Assembly: GCF_011762095.1 (NCBI RefSeq)
Contig: NZ_JAASQO010000004.1
Coordinates: 1 to 64,000, forward strand
DNA from: Parvibaculum indicum
GTDB lineage: Bacteria; Pseudomonadota; Alphaproteobacteria; Parvibaculales; Parvibaculaceae
Direction: 5' to 3'
Length of the DNA: 64,000 nt
Below are positions 8,175-18,531 of this stretch, piece after piece. The notes beneath the pieces were generated by a model. It ran no database searches. It had not been told where the DNA came from and saw only the letters and a program-made list of their open reading frames with translations. The stretch's first letter is position 1, and every line of letters begins with the position of its first letter. A program made the position numbers and the translations under genes.

Positions 8175-8786
8175 TCAGGCGGGCCGCCAGCCCATCGGCA
8201 CATAAAGCGGCATCGCCTCGAGGCGGGCGATCCAGTCCCGAACCGCCGGATAGGCGTAGAGGCTGAAGCCGCCTTCATGCGCCACATGGCTATAGGCATA
8301 GAGCGCGATGTCGGCGACACTCATCCGTGTACTCACGAACCAGTTCCGCGCGGCCAGGTGCCGTTCCATCACGTCGAGCGCTTGGTAACCGCGTTCGTGC
8401 CATTCGGGGAAGCGGCTTTTCGCTTCCTCCGCGCCGCCCGGCCTGATCGAGCGCCAGTAGCGCGCCACGGCGATATAGGGCTCGTGGCTGTATTGCTCGA
8501 AGAACATCCATTGCAGGGTCTCGGCCTGTGTAAAGGCGTCGTCCGGCCAGAAGGGCGTGCCCTGCGCGAGGTGGAAGAGCATGGCGCCCGATTCCGCCAG
8601 CATCCGGCCGTCGTCCAGTTCCAGCACCGGCACCCGCCCATTGGGGTTCTTCGCCAGAAAATCCGGCGTGCGGCTCTCGCCTTTCAGGATGTCGATATCG
8701 ACGAGTTCCAGATCGCGCCCCGTCATATGGGCGAGAAGCCGCGGCTTGTAGCAATTGCCGGAATCCTGCATCTGGTAGAGCCGCAT
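8175..8786 (-). CDS. Glutathione S-transferase family protein
   Basis: 203 aa from ATG 8786 (AAGGAAG upstream). The N-terminal thioredoxin-like domain runs MRLYQMQDSGNCYKPRLLAH, with Ser9/Asn11 at the usual active-site position. It continues to NPNGRVPVLELDDGRMLAES, the cis-Pro and glutathione gamma-glutamyl binding segment. The C-terminal helical domain includes MSVADIALYAYSHVA, with the conserved Asp of the GST N-capping box. The role is probably detoxification or glutathione-dependent chemistry. No neighbouring gene indicates the substrate. Confidence 0.88.
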   Translation of the reverse strand: MRLYQMQDSGNCYKPRLLAHMTGRDLELVDIDILKGESRTPDFLAKNPNGRVPVLELDDGRMLAESGAMLFHLAQGTPFWPDDAFTQAETLQWMFFEQYSHEPYIAVARYWRSIRPGGAEEAKSRFPEWHERGYQALDVMERHLAARNWFVSTRMSVADIALYAYSHVAHEGGFSLYAYPAVRDWIARLEAMPLYVPMGWRPA

Positions 8787-8814
8787 GGTGGCGCTTCCTT
8801 TTTCGCGTGTGCGG

Positions 8815-8917
8815 CCTGCATCCTTCGAGACGGTCCTTCGGACCTCCTCGGGATGAGGCCCTTCTATTATGCTCCTCATCCTGGGGAGCGGCGAAGCCGC
8901 GTCTCGAAGGATGCAGG
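8815..8917. repeat. Palindromic intergenic repeat, family A copy 1
   Basis: A large imperfect inverted repeat. The left arm CCTGCATCCTTCGAGACG and right arm CGTCTCGAAGGATGCAGG are perfect complements. Inner hairpins lie around ..CCTTCGG.. and ..GGCGAAGCC.. The family core (TCCTTCGAGAC / CTCATCCTGAGGAG) recurs at 46024-46116 and, inside a coding sequence, at 63357-63450. Confidence 0.85.
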
Positions 8918-8928
8918 TCCGTAGCCTT

Positions 8929-10440
8929 TCAAAACCCGGTTATCTTCTCTTTCTCCAGCACCGCTGCAAGCGTCTTTGCGCCTTTGCGCAGCGCGTCGTC
9001 GGGCACGCCTGCATAGCCCATATGAAAGCCCGGTTCGCCGCCGGGCGTCAGCCGGTAGAAGGAGAGCGCCGTGACGTGAACGCCCGCCTGTCGCGCGGCG
9101 GCCGCGGCGCGCGCGTCGTCCGCGCCGGGAGGTAGCAAGGCGGCGAGCTGCAATCCGCCCTCGCCGGGCGCGGCGCGCAACCAGGGGGCGAGCGTGGTGT
9201 CGAGTTCTTCCAGCTGGATCGCCCGCCGTCTCGCATAGACCTGCCGCATGCGGCGCACATGCGCGCCGAAATGGCCTTCCCCGATGAAGTCGGCGAGCGC
9301 GGCCTGCACCGATACGGACGGGATGTGCCCGGTCAGCCGGATCGCCACGGAAAAGGGCTCGGCGAGGTCCGGCGGCACGATGAGATAGCCGATCCGGATG
9401 GCGGGAAAGAGCGTCTTGGCGAGCGTGCCCATATAGATCACTGCGCCGCCGCGATCGAGGCCCTGCAGCGAGGCGATGGGGCGTCCGGCAAAGCGGAACT
9501 CGGAATCGTAATCGTCCTCGAGGATGTAGCCGCCGCTCTGCGCGGCATGTTCGATCAGGGCGAGCCGGCGCGGCAGGGAGAGCGTCGCTCCCATGGGAAA
9601 CTGGTGCGAGGCCGTGACATAGGCAAGACGCGGCGGCGGCAGGGTGGACATGGCCGTTTCCACATCCATGCCGTTTGCGTCCACTTCGACGGGGCGAATA
9701 TCGGCGCCCGCGCTTATCAGCGCGCCGCGCGCGCCGAGATAGCCCGGTTCTTCCATCCACACCGTGTCGCCGGGGTCGATCAGCATGCGAACGGCCAGGT
9801 CCAGCGCGGCCTGCGCCCCGGCGGTGACGATCACCTGTTCGGGCGCGCAGACGACGCCCCGGTCGGCGGCGGCATAATCGGCAATCGCTTGGCGCAGCCC
9901 TTCATGGCCCTTGTCGACTTCATAGCCGAAGGGATCGTGGCGCGGGTCGCGGCTGTGTTTCGCCAGCAGGCGGCTCCACAGGAGGGCGGGAAAGTCTTCG
10001 ATATCCGGCAGGCCGTGCTGGAAGGGGCGGGTGACGCCGCGCCGGTAGGCCGCCGGGGCCCGCCTCACCCCCTGCATGGCCTCGCCGCGCCGGGAGAGGG
10101 GGCGTTTTTCCGGCCGGGCCGTTCCGGCTTGCGGCCGGGGCGGGGGCCTGTCGCCCGGTCCGGTCAGCCTGTCCGGCAGCAGGTTCGCCACGCGCGTCCC
10201 TGCGCCGATATGGCTGTCGAGATAACCTTCCGCCGTCAGTTGCTCATAGGCGGAGACCACGGTGTTGCGTCCCACGGCGAGGTCGGTCGCCAGCGCGCGG
10301 GAGGAGGGAAGCCGCGCCCCCGGCCTCAGCCGGCCGTCCAGAATGGCCGCGCGCAGCCCGTCATAGAGCTGGCGGTAAAGCGGCAGATCGCCCGCCGCGT
10401 CCAGCGACAGGGTGCCCAGCGGCAATGGCGTGTCCGGCAT
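8929..10440 (-). CDS. MocR/PdxR-type regulator (GntR DNA-binding domain fused to aminotransferase-like domain)
   Basis: 503 aa. The GntR winged helix is at about residues 18-85: PLYRQLYDGLRAAILDGRL, LPSSRALATDLAVGRNTVV, YEQLTAEGYL. After a Pro/Arg-rich linker (90-130) comes a fold type I aminotransferase domain. It has GAQAALDLAVRML, the DDYDSEF aspartate and the PLP-binding lysine K342 in TLAKTLFPAIRIGY. These regulators use PLP as a sensor and often control vitamin B6 genes. It is divergent from a PPOX-type flavoprotein gene, the split barrel that includes pyridoxamine-phosphate oxidases. The shared 112-base gap has two palindromes. Regulation of that neighbour is the natural inference. Confidence 0.9.
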   Translation of the reverse strand: MPDTPLPLGTLSLDAAGDLPLYRQLYDGLRAAILDGRLRPGARLPSSRALATDLAVGRNTVVSAYEQLTAEGYLDSHIGAGTRVANLLPDRLTGPGDRPPPRPQAGTARPEKRPLSRRGEAMQGVRRAPAAYRRGVTRPFQHGLPDIEDFPALLWSRLLAKHSRDPRHDPFGYEVDKGHEGLRQAIADYAAADRGVVCAPEQVIVTAGAQAALDLAVRMLIDPGDTVWMEEPGYLGARGALISAGADIRPVEVDANGMDVETAMSTLPPPRLAYVTASHQFPMGATLSLPRRLALIEHAAQSGGYILEDDYDSEFRFAGRPIASLQGLDRGGAVIYMGTLAKTLFPAIRIGYLIVPPDLAEPFSVAIRLTGHIPSVSVQAALADFIGEGHFGAHVRRMRQVYARRRAIQLEELDTTLAPWLRAAPGEGGLQLAALLPPGADDARAAAAARQAGVHVTALSFYRLTPGGEPGFHMGYAGVPDDALRKGAKTLAAVLEKEKITGF

Positions 10441-10453
10441 CCGGTCTCTCCCG

Positions 10454-10484
10454 ATAATGGTTCCATTATATTTCCATCAATGGA
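10454..10484. promoter_or_regulatory. Two palindromic candidate operators between the MocR and PPOX genes
   Basis: 10454-10469 is a perfect 7+2+7 inverted repeat (ATAATGGTTCCATTAT). At 10473-10484 a second palindrome (TCCATCAATGGA) uses the same ATGG/CCAT half-sites. Both lie just upstream of the MocR start and in the divergent promoter region. MocR proteins usually bind paired sites, so autoregulation and control of the neighbour is inferred. Confidence 0.6.
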
Positions 10485-10552
10485 CCTTCAGATAGGGCCA
10501 ATTTTAGCCGATAGGGGTGCCATTCCCGGTTGCAGCCAATGGAGCGAGCGAA

Positions 10553-12465
<1,913 letters not shown>

Positions 12466-12623
12466 GCCGGGACGTCCCCCGCCGGTCCTTGGGCGGCGGG
12501 GCCTGTCCATTTGCCGCAGGCCGGAGCATCGTTTCCTAGTGGAACTACGTATTCATCGCGGCGTCGTCTTTGTGCCAAATGCGGGGACGTCGGGAACAAG
12601 TCTGGCGGCGGCCGGCCCTATTT

Positions 12624-12640
12624 TTTAAAATCGTTCTAAA
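12624..12640. promoter_or_regulatory. Irr-box (iron control element)-like palindrome upstream of dps
   Basis: TTTAAAATCGTTCTAAA matches the ICE consensus as I recall it (TTTRGAAYNRTTCTAAA) at 16 of 17 positions. It lies about 80 bases before the dps start, beside a possible promoter (TTGCAG, then TACATA 16 bases on). Irr is a Fur-family, haem-responsive regulator of alphaproteobacteria. An iron-storage target fits that regulon. Confidence 0.7.
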
Positions 12641-12720
12641 TAGGGTTGCAGTGGGTTGTTTCCAACATACATATCAATTGTCCCATCTGCCGAGACGAAT
12701 GCAATAGAAGGAGCTCAGTC

Positions 12721-13194
12721 ATGGATACCAAAGTCGATACCGGCATCGCTCAGGGCGACCGCAATGCGATCGCGGAGGGTCTCGGCCGCGTGCTGGCCGA
12801 CACCTACACGCTCTATCTCAAGACGCATAATTACCACTGGAACGTGACCGGCCCGCAGTTCCGCGCGCTTCATCTCATGTTCGAGGAGCAGTATCGCGAA
12901 CTCTGGGCTGCGACCGACGAGATCGCCGAGCGCATCCGCGCGCTGGGCTATTACGCGCCGGGCACCTATGCGGAATACGCCAAGCTCACCTCCATTCAGG
13001 AAGACAATGGCGTGCCGAGCGCCGACCAGATGGTCGCCAATCTCGTGAAGGGCCATGAAACGGTGGTGAAGACGGCCCGCGATCTCTTCCAGCTCGCCGA
13101 CGAGGCCAAGGACGAAGTGAGCGCCGATCTCATGGTGCAGCGCATGGACGCCAGCGAGAAAACCGCCTGGATGCTCCGCAGCATGATCGAGTAA
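12721..13194 (+). CDS. dps: Dps-family ferritin-like DNA-protection protein
   Basis: 157 aa from ATG 12721 (AAGGAG upstream). It has the Dps/ferritin four-helix signature: YLKTHNYHWNVTGPQFRALHLMFEEQYRELWAATDEIAERIRALG in two parts around residues 32-76. This contains the inter-subunit ferroxidase ligands (H, H, D/E in HNYHW...FEEQY...DEIAER). A C-terminal MDASEKTAWMLRSM helix follows. Dps dodecamers oxidise and store iron with peroxide and shield DNA. The upstream Irr-like box suggests iron-dependent control. The protein lacks a long Lys-rich N-terminal tail, so direct DNA binding is less certain. Confidence 0.92.
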   Translation: MDTKVDTGIAQGDRNAIAEGLGRVLADTYTLYLKTHNYHWNVTGPQFRALHLMFEEQYRELWAATDEIAERIRALGYYAPGTYAEYAKLTSIQEDNGVPSADQMVANLVKGHETVVKTARDLFQLADEAKDEVSADLMVQRMDASEKTAWMLRSMIE

Positions 13195-13220
13195 GCCTCG
13201 ATCGCCGCAAGAACGCGCAA

Positions 13221-13250
13221 CGCCGCGGAGGAAACTCCGCGGCGTTTTTT
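13221..13250 (+). terminator. Intrinsic terminator of dps
   Basis: CGCCGCGGAG - GAAA - CTCCGCGGCG forms a 10-bp stem with a GNRA-like loop, followed directly by six T. Confidence 0.92.
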
Positions 13251-13253
13251 ATG

Positions 13254-14897
13254 TCAGGACGAGGAGAACGGGTCGCTTCCGCCGCGATCCGGCTTCACCC
13301 AACCGCGGTAGCGCACGATCAGGCCGCCACGCAGGGGTGCGCCGAGCGCGACATCGAAGTGGAATACGCCGTCCCGGGCATATTCGCGGCTCTCGCTTGC
13401 CGGCAGGAGGATGCCCGGCAAGGGAATGCCGAGAAACCAGCCGCGCCGGACCGGCAGGTGCATGGAACCGTTTTCCACCGGCAGTTCCTGCTCATAGTTG
13501 AAGAGCCAGAAGCGTTCCCGGTAGCGATAGGGGGCAGGCGCCGGCGTGCAATAGGACCGGAACACGCGGCCGCCGAAATTCCGCTCCCATATCTCTCCCT
13601 TTTCGGTGCGGGTCTTCGTAATCGTGAGGGGAACCTCATCTGCGGCTTTCGGAAATCCGAAGAACCATGCGGCGAACCGGGCGATGAGGGAGCTTCCGCG
13701 TATGACTTTTGCCGTGCCGGAAAAACTCTCCATGTCCTGAACGCTGTGCAGGGTTTGAGCTTCCGGCGGGAGAAGGTCCCATCGGTCGGCCAGAGCGGAT
13801 TGGAAAAGCGTGGGGCTCGGCGTTTCATTCGTTTGCGTGGAGACGGAAAGATCGGACATGGCTTCCTCGATTTCCCGGCGCGATGTTTCGGCGAGGCATG
13901 GCCGCGCGCCCGGCGGCACCTTGTCCAGTTTGCGGATCGCCGCCCGGGCGGTCACTGCGGGGATATAGGGCCCGTCGCCTGCTTCGGCGACGAGCCGCCA
14001 TTCGCGTCTGAGAACGCTCTTGCCCTTATAACCCACCACAGCGACCCGCATGCCGCCCCGATCCGTCCCAAAGGGGAGGAAGAGGTTTGCGAGCCACCGG
14101 AACAGGTTTGCCCGACGGGCGGTGACCTCGAACGGCCAGTATCGGCGAAGCGCGGCAACGGCGCTCATCGCCATGTTCAGGGTGTCGAGTTCCATGCCGG
14201 CGCGGAACATGACCGATCTGACTCTGAAGAACGCCGGAAAAAGGCGGATATCGGGAACTTCGATGAATTGCACGCGCCGGACCAGTGTCGGAGCAAGACG
14301 AATGCGCCGCGCATCGCTCCAGCATGGCTGGGCGCGCCAGATGCCGCCGCGCCAGACGCGGGAGGCCGTCCCGAGCTGACTGACGATGCTCGCAATGACC
14401 GATGTGCCGCGCGGCGCGCGATTGCCCGGCATGATGGCGCTGTCGACCAGGAGGATTTCGTCGAGACCCTCGACGAGGTCCGCCGCGACGGCGGAGGATA
14501 TGCCGGGGACGCTCGATGCGCCCGACAAGAGCCGCCTGCCGCTCTCCCGGGCCTGCGCGTCGAGAGCGGAAAGCCCGGCGGTGAAGTCTGCGCTGTCGGA
14601 AAGGTCGAGATAGTCGGCGCCATGGCGCAGACAAAGGCGGGGAATGACATAGGGGTCACTCCCATAGTCATGGAACGGGCCAACGGCATCGACCACCACA
14701 TCGGGACTGCTTTTGAAGATCGTGTCCGGTGCCTTACGGATATCCACCGCCACGGGCCGGCCGCCGATCCGTTCGGCAAGGGCGCGGGCGGACTCAAAAT
14801 GCCGCCCGACAATCAGGACATCATGTCCGTCTCTGAGGAGCAGTTCGCAGAGACGCGCTCCGAAGACGCCGTATCCGCCAAGGACGGCAACCTTCAT
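13254..14897 (-). CDS. Saccharopine dehydrogenase-like NAD-binding domain fused to DUF4166
   Basis: 547 aa from ATG 14897. The N-terminal Rossmann domain starts MKVAVLGGYGVFGARLCELL (GxGxxG-like at 8-13). It continues like saccharopine-dehydrogenase/trans-acting enoyl-reductase proteins: DVVVDAVGPF, YLDLSDSADF, GASSVPGISSAV. The C-terminal 190 residues (from about 370) contain RFAAWFFGFP, GEIWERNFGGRVF and FWLFNYEQ, typical of DUF4166. The start overlaps the stop of the upstream DCC gene by four bases (ATGA), so translation is coupled. A redox role on a lipid-like substrate is possible but not shown. The gene ends just after the dps terminator on the opposite strand. Confidence 0.8.
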   Translation of the reverse strand: MKVAVLGGYGVFGARLCELLLRDGHDVLIVGRHFESARALAERIGGRPVAVDIRKAPDTIFKSSPDVVVDAVGPFHDYGSDPYVIPRLCLRHGADYLDLSDSADFTAGLSALDAQARESGRRLLSGASSVPGISSAVAADLVEGLDEILLVDSAIMPGNRAPRGTSVIASIVSQLGTASRVWRGGIWRAQPCWSDARRIRLAPTLVRRVQFIEVPDIRLFPAFFRVRSVMFRAGMELDTLNMAMSAVAALRRYWPFEVTARRANLFRWLANLFLPFGTDRGGMRVAVVGYKGKSVLRREWRLVAEAGDGPYIPAVTARAAIRKLDKVPPGARPCLAETSRREIEEAMSDLSVSTQTNETPSPTLFQSALADRWDLLPPEAQTLHSVQDMESFSGTAKVIRGSSLIARFAAWFFGFPKAADEVPLTITKTRTEKGEIWERNFGGRVFRSYCTPAPAPYRYRERFWLFNYEQELPVENGSMHLPVRRGWFLGIPLPGILLPASESREYARDGVFHFDVALGAPLRGGLIVRYRGWVKPDRGGSDPFSSS

Positions 14898-15352
14898 TCC
14901 ATCAGCCTCGCCCGCACGCCGGGATCGGGAAGGGCGCAAATATCCGTCCGGCCGAATAGCCGATAGCGATTGTGTGCAAGCCGTCTGTAGAACCAGTCCT
15001 GCACAGGGCGCGGCAGGAGCCTCAAGGGTTGCAGCAGCAAGCCCGCTCCGCCGACCCGTGCGCCCACCCTGATCATTGCGTCGAACGAGGTGAACGCCCG
15101 GCCGTCCACGATGTAGAGCCAGCTTTCCGGATCGTCGGCGCTCATCCCGTAGTGGTTGAGCAGGGCCCGTCCCAGTTCTGTCTGGGCTCTGCAGATACGG
15201 AACTCGCCGGCCTTGTCCAGCCGTGCGATCAATCGCGCTCCTGTGGAGCAGAGCACGCATTCGCCGTCCATGACGGTGACCGGTCCGGTGTCGTCGAATT
15301 CCGGAACGGCTGTATCCTTGCGATAGGAGTATGTATCTCCGGCAATCTTCAT
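14894..15352 (-). CDS. DCC-family (DUF393) thiol-disulfide oxidoreductase-like protein
   Basis: 152 aa. The family motif DGECVLC (about 29-35) carries the CxxC pair, followed by RLIARLDKAGEFRICRAQTELG and YIVDGRAFTSFDAMIRV. These are the usual features of DCC proteins, which have a thioredoxin-like fold and are predicted to act on thiols. The last four bases are shared with the start of the dehydrogenase-DUF4166 gene, indicating a two-gene unit. The biochemical substrate is unknown. Confidence 0.85.
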   Translation of the reverse strand: MKIAGDTYSYRKDTAVPEFDDTGPVTVMDGECVLCSTGARLIARLDKAGEFRICRAQTELGRALLNHYGMSADDPESWLYIVDGRAFTSFDAMIRVGARVGGAGLLLQPLRLLPRPVQDWFYRRLAHNRYRLFGRTDICALPDPGVRARLME

Positions 15353-15500
15353 GCAGACGCTCTATACGGTGGACACGGCGTTCACGGATGGTGGCAGTGT
15401 GCGGCGAGGGCCGTCGTTAGGCAATGCGCACAGCCGGTCATTTCATGATTTTTGCCATCCCCGTTAAGCTCCCCCCATCGTTTGCGACGGGAGGGCTTCC

Positions 15501-16004
15501 ATGGGAGAGATTCGCGCGGGCCGCTACACGGTCGTTTCCGAGGAGCCGTTCGTCGTGTTCCTGATCGGCATGCGGGTGAACAAGCTGCTTCGGCCGGGCA
15601 AATGGCTGCCCGTGGCGCGCGCCATGCCGCGCATGCTGAAGGAGCTTCATGCCGACGCCTCGACCGGCTTTCTCGGCGCGACCGGTTTCGCCTATTGGCG
15701 CGGCGGCGGGCTGATGCAGTATTGGCGCAGCTTCGAGGATCTCGAAGCCTATGCGCGCCGGAAGGGCGGCACGCATGTCTCCGCCTGGGCGGAGTTCACG
15801 CGCAATGTCGGCGATGACGGCACGGTCGGCATCTGGCACGAGACCTATCCGGTCGATCCCCGCAATTATGAATGCATCTACGGCAACATGCCGCCTTTCG
15901 GGCTGGGCGGGGCGATGCCCGTGGTGGCGGCCAAGGGCGCCTATGCCAATGCGCGCGAGCGCATGCGGGCGCGGGGCGCCGACATGAACGCTCATACAAA
16001 GTGA
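15501..16004 (+). CDS. DUF4188 domain-containing protein (dimeric alpha/beta barrel type)
   Basis: 167 aa with a GGGAGGG Shine-Dalgarno. Recognisable family segments are FVVFLIGMRVNKLLRPGKWLP, GFLGATGFAYWRGGGLMQYWRSFEDLEAYAR and HVSAWAEF..GIWHETY. DUF4188 proteins resemble haem-containing dehydratases and antibiotic-biosynthesis monooxygenase-like barrels. The conserved histidine in GIWHETY could bind a ligand. No activity can be assigned. The next gene follows in the same direction after 36 bases. Confidence 0.78.
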   Translation: MGEIRAGRYTVVSEEPFVVFLIGMRVNKLLRPGKWLPVARAMPRMLKELHADASTGFLGATGFAYWRGGGLMQYWRSFEDLEAYARRKGGTHVSAWAEFTRNVGDDGTVGIWHETYPVDPRNYECIYGNMPPFGLGGAMPVVAAKGAYANARERMRARGADMNAHTK

Positions 16005-16040
16005 CTTGAGCTTGCCGCCGTGGCGGACAATAACTCTGCC

Positions 16041-16709
16041 ATGGCTGCTCTGTTCTCTCCCTCTCTGGTGATTTTCGATTGCGACGGCGTGCTGGTGGAT
16101 ACCGAGCCGGTCGCGAACCGGCTTCTCGTTCGTCTGCTGGGGGATGTGGGCTATGAAGTGACCTATGAGGAATGCCGCCGCCTTTTCGTCGGGCGGAGCC
16201 TGGAAGCCGTGGTCGCGCATGTGGAGGCGGCGCTGGGCCGCTCTCTCGGCGCGCACTGGCCGGACATGATCCGCGAGGAATCGCTCAAGGCGTTTGCGCA
16301 GGGCGAGGTGCAAGCGGTGCCGGGCGTGGAAGGCCTGGTGCGGAGCTTGCGCATAGCGCAGCTTCCCTATTGCGTCGCCTCGTCGGGCCGGCTGGAAAAG
16401 ATGCGCTTCACGCTGGGCGCGAGCGGCCTTTTGCCGCTCATGGCGGATGCGCTGTTCAGCGCGCAGATGGTGGGGCGTGGCAAGCCCGCGCCCGATCTCT
16501 TTCTCCATGCCGCGCGGGAGATGGGGCACGAGCCCGCATCCTGCCTCGTGATCGAGGACAGCGTGCCGGGTGTGCAGGCCGCCGTGGCGGCGGGCATGCC
16601 CGTCATCGGCTATGCGGGCGATCCGCATACGGATGCGGCAGGGCTCGAAAGCGAAGGCGCCCATGTCGTCTCCGACATGAGCGCCCTTGCTCGTCTGATC
16701 GGGGTCTGA
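16041..16709 (+). CDS. HAD-superfamily hydrolase (subfamily IA phosphatase-like)
   Basis: 222 aa from ATG 16041; a GTG at 16020 would add seven residues. All four HAD motifs are present: DCDGVLVDTEP (motif I, nucleophile and acid Asp), SSGR (motif II), K in GRGKPAPDLFL (motif III) and IEDSVPGVQAA (motif IV). The cap is a four-helix C1 type, like phosphoglycolate phosphatase and beta-phosphoglucomutase relatives. The likely role is hydrolysis of a small phosphorylated metabolite. It converges on trxB with only 5 bases between the stops. Confidence 0.88.
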   Translation: MAALFSPSLVIFDCDGVLVDTEPVANRLLVRLLGDVGYEVTYEECRRLFVGRSLEAVVAHVEAALGRSLGAHWPDMIREESLKAFAQGEVQAVPGVEGLVRSLRIAQLPYCVASSGRLEKMRFTLGASGLLPLMADALFSAQMVGRGKPAPDLFLHAAREMGHEPASCLVIEDSVPGVQAAVAAGMPVIGYAGDPHTDAAGLESEGAHVVSDMSALARLIGV

Positions 16710-16714
16710 AGGCG

Positions 16715-17698
16715 TTACGCCGTCGCGCTTTCCGGTATCTGCGTGGTGACGTCGCTTTCCTGCGTCGCGAGAAAGCGTTCGGCTTCGAGCGCCGCCTGGC
16801 AGCCCATGCCCGCGGCGGTCACTGCCTGGCGGTAGACATCGTCCGTCACGTCGCCCGCGGCGAAGACGCCTTCCACATTGGTGCGCGGTGTGCCGGGCAG
16901 CGTTTTCAGATAGCCGCCATCCTTGGTTTCGAGCTGGCCGGTGAAGAGTTCGGTCGCCGGCGCATGGCCGATGGCGATGAAGACGCCGTCGGCCGGAATG
17001 GTCGTCACGTCGCCGGTCTTGACGTTCTTCACCTTCGCGCCGGTCACGCCCAGCGGATCCTCGTCGCCGACGATTTCCTCGATCGTGCTGTCCCAGACCA
17101 CTTCGACCTTGGGGTTCTTGAAGAGGCGTTCCTGCATCACCTTTTCGGCGCGAAACTCGTCGCGGCGGTGAACCACCGTCACCTTGCTGGCGAAATTGGT
17201 CAGGAAGAGCGCTTCTTCCACGGCGGTGTTGCCGCCGCCGGCCACGATCACTTCCTTGCCGCGATAGAAAAAGCCGTCGCAGGTGGCGCAGGCCGAGACG
17301 CCGAAGCCCTGGAACTTGTCTTCCGAGGGCAGGCCCAGCCATTTCGCCTGCGCGCCGGTCGCGATGATGAGCGCGTCGCAGGTATAGGTGGTGCCGCTGT
17401 CGCCCTTCAGCGTGAACGGACGGGCGGAGAGATCGGCTTCGGTGATCGTGTCGCCGATCATTTCCGTGCCCATGTTCTTCGCCTGGGCTTCCATCTGTTC
17501 CATCAGCCAGGGGCCCTGGATGGGATCGGCGAAGCCGGGATAGTTCTCCACATCGGTGGTGATGGTGAGCTGGCCGCCGGGCTGGATGCCCTGGATGAGA
17601 ACGGGCTCGAGCATGGCGCGCGCGGCATAGATGGCGGCCGTATATCCGGCGGACCCGCCGCCGACGATCAGCACCTTGGCATGTTTGGTATCGGACAT
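16715..17698 (-). CDS. trxB: Thioredoxin-disulfide reductase
   Basis: 327 aa, standard length. The FAD-binding Rossmann motif is VLIVGGGSAGYTAA (9-22), the redox-active pair is C137-A-T-C140 followed by DGFFYRGKEV, and the NADPH site is VAGGGNTAVEEA (152-163). GVFAAGDVTD near the C-terminus completes the FAD site. The enzyme reduces thioredoxin with NADPH in the cytoplasm. A 2-Cys peroxiredoxin gene lies directly upstream on the same strand (167-base gap), a sensible functional pairing since thioredoxin can recycle such peroxidases. Confidence 0.97.
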   Translation of the reverse strand: MSDTKHAKVLIVGGGSAGYTAAIYAARAMLEPVLIQGIQPGGQLTITTDVENYPGFADPIQGPWLMEQMEAQAKNMGTEMIGDTITEADLSARPFTLKGDSGTTYTCDALIIATGAQAKWLGLPSEDKFQGFGVSACATCDGFFYRGKEVIVAGGGNTAVEEALFLTNFASKVTVVHRRDEFRAEKVMQERLFKNPKVEVVWDSTIEEIVGDEDPLGVTGAKVKNVKTGDVTTIPADGVFIAIGHAPATELFTGQLETKDGGYLKTLPGTPRTNVEGVFAAGDVTDDVYRQAVTAAGMGCQAALEAERFLATQESDVTTQIPESATA

Positions 17699-17865
17699 GG
17701 TCTTTCCGTTCGTTCTGCTATGCCCGTTCCAGCCAAAAGAGGAGGCCGGGCGGAAGGGGAGGGGAGCGCCCGCGCGCGCCGTTTATGCAAAATACAATAT
17801 AGGCGCGGCGCGGGGCTGCCGAAACCGGCGATATGTCGCCGGTTCCGCTTCGCTCGCAAAAAGCC

Positions 17866-18471
17866 TTAGAGCTTTTCGGAATGGCTGCCGAGATATTCGG
17901 CGACGCCCTTCTGGTCGGCGACCATGCCTTCCTCGCCCTTCTGCCAGCCGGCAGGGCAGACTTCGCCGTTTTCCTCATGGAACTGCAGCGCATCGACCAT
18001 GCGCAGCGCCTCGTCGGCGTTACGGCCGAGCGGCAGGTCGTTCACGAGCTGGTGGCGGACCACGCCGTCGCGGTCGATGAGGAAGGTGCCGCGCAGCGCC
18101 ACGCCGTCGTTCTCGATGAGCACGTCATAGTCGCGCGCGATCTGCTTGGTGATGTCGGCCACCATGGGGAACTTCACCGGGCCGAGGCCGCCATCCTTGG
18201 GTTCCGTGTTGCGCCAGGCGAAATGCGAGAACTGGCTGTCCACGCTCACCGCGACGACCTTCACGTTCTTTTCCTCGAACTGCGGCACGCGGTTCGAATA
18301 GGCGAGGATCTCGGAGGGGCAGACGAAAGTGAAGTCGAGCGGGTAGAAGAAGACGAGGCCGTAGCTGTCCTTCAGGTAGGATTTCAGGTTGAAATCCTCA
18401 ACGATGTCGCCATCCGCCATCACGGCGGCGGCGGTGAAGTCCGGTGCCTGTTTTCCGACGAGAACGCCCAT
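17866..18471 (-). CDS. Typical 2-Cys peroxiredoxin (AhpC/Prx1 type)
   Basis: 201 aa from ATG 18471. This start has GGAG 8 bases upstream, while the ATG four codons earlier has none. The peroxidatic cysteine C51 lies in DFTFVCPSE and the resolving cysteine C172 in GEVCPAGW. GGLG and the C-terminal helix typical of the sensitive Prx1 group are present. It reduces hydrogen and organic peroxides in the cytoplasm with thioredoxin or AhpF; trxB lies next downstream. A sigma-70-like promoter at 18532-18560 overlaps a weak Irr-like palindrome. Confidence 0.94.
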   Translation of the reverse strand: MGVLVGKQAPDFTAAAVMADGDIVEDFNLKSYLKDSYGLVFFYPLDFTFVCPSEILAYSNRVPQFEEKNVKVVAVSVDSQFSHFAWRNTEPKDGGLGPVKFPMVADITKQIARDYDVLIENDGVALRGTFLIDRDGVVRHQLVNDLPLGRNADEALRMVDALQFHEENGEVCPAGWQKGEEGMVADQKGVAEYLGSHSEKL

Positions 18472-18531
18472 TTCCAACTCCATTCATTCAAATTTCAAAA
18501 CTGGTAGCCGGGGAGGCCGGCCTTCCAATGC

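Noticed and set aside
12466-12620. Inverted GGGACGTC / GGGGACGTCGGG elements after the aminotransferase gene considered as a terminator
   Set aside because: No T-run follows and the stems are interrupted; not enough support.
15438-17342. 634-codon frame spanning trxB and the HAD gene on the minus strand
   Set aside because: It crosses several real genes in the wrong frame; Arg/Gly-rich and without homology features.
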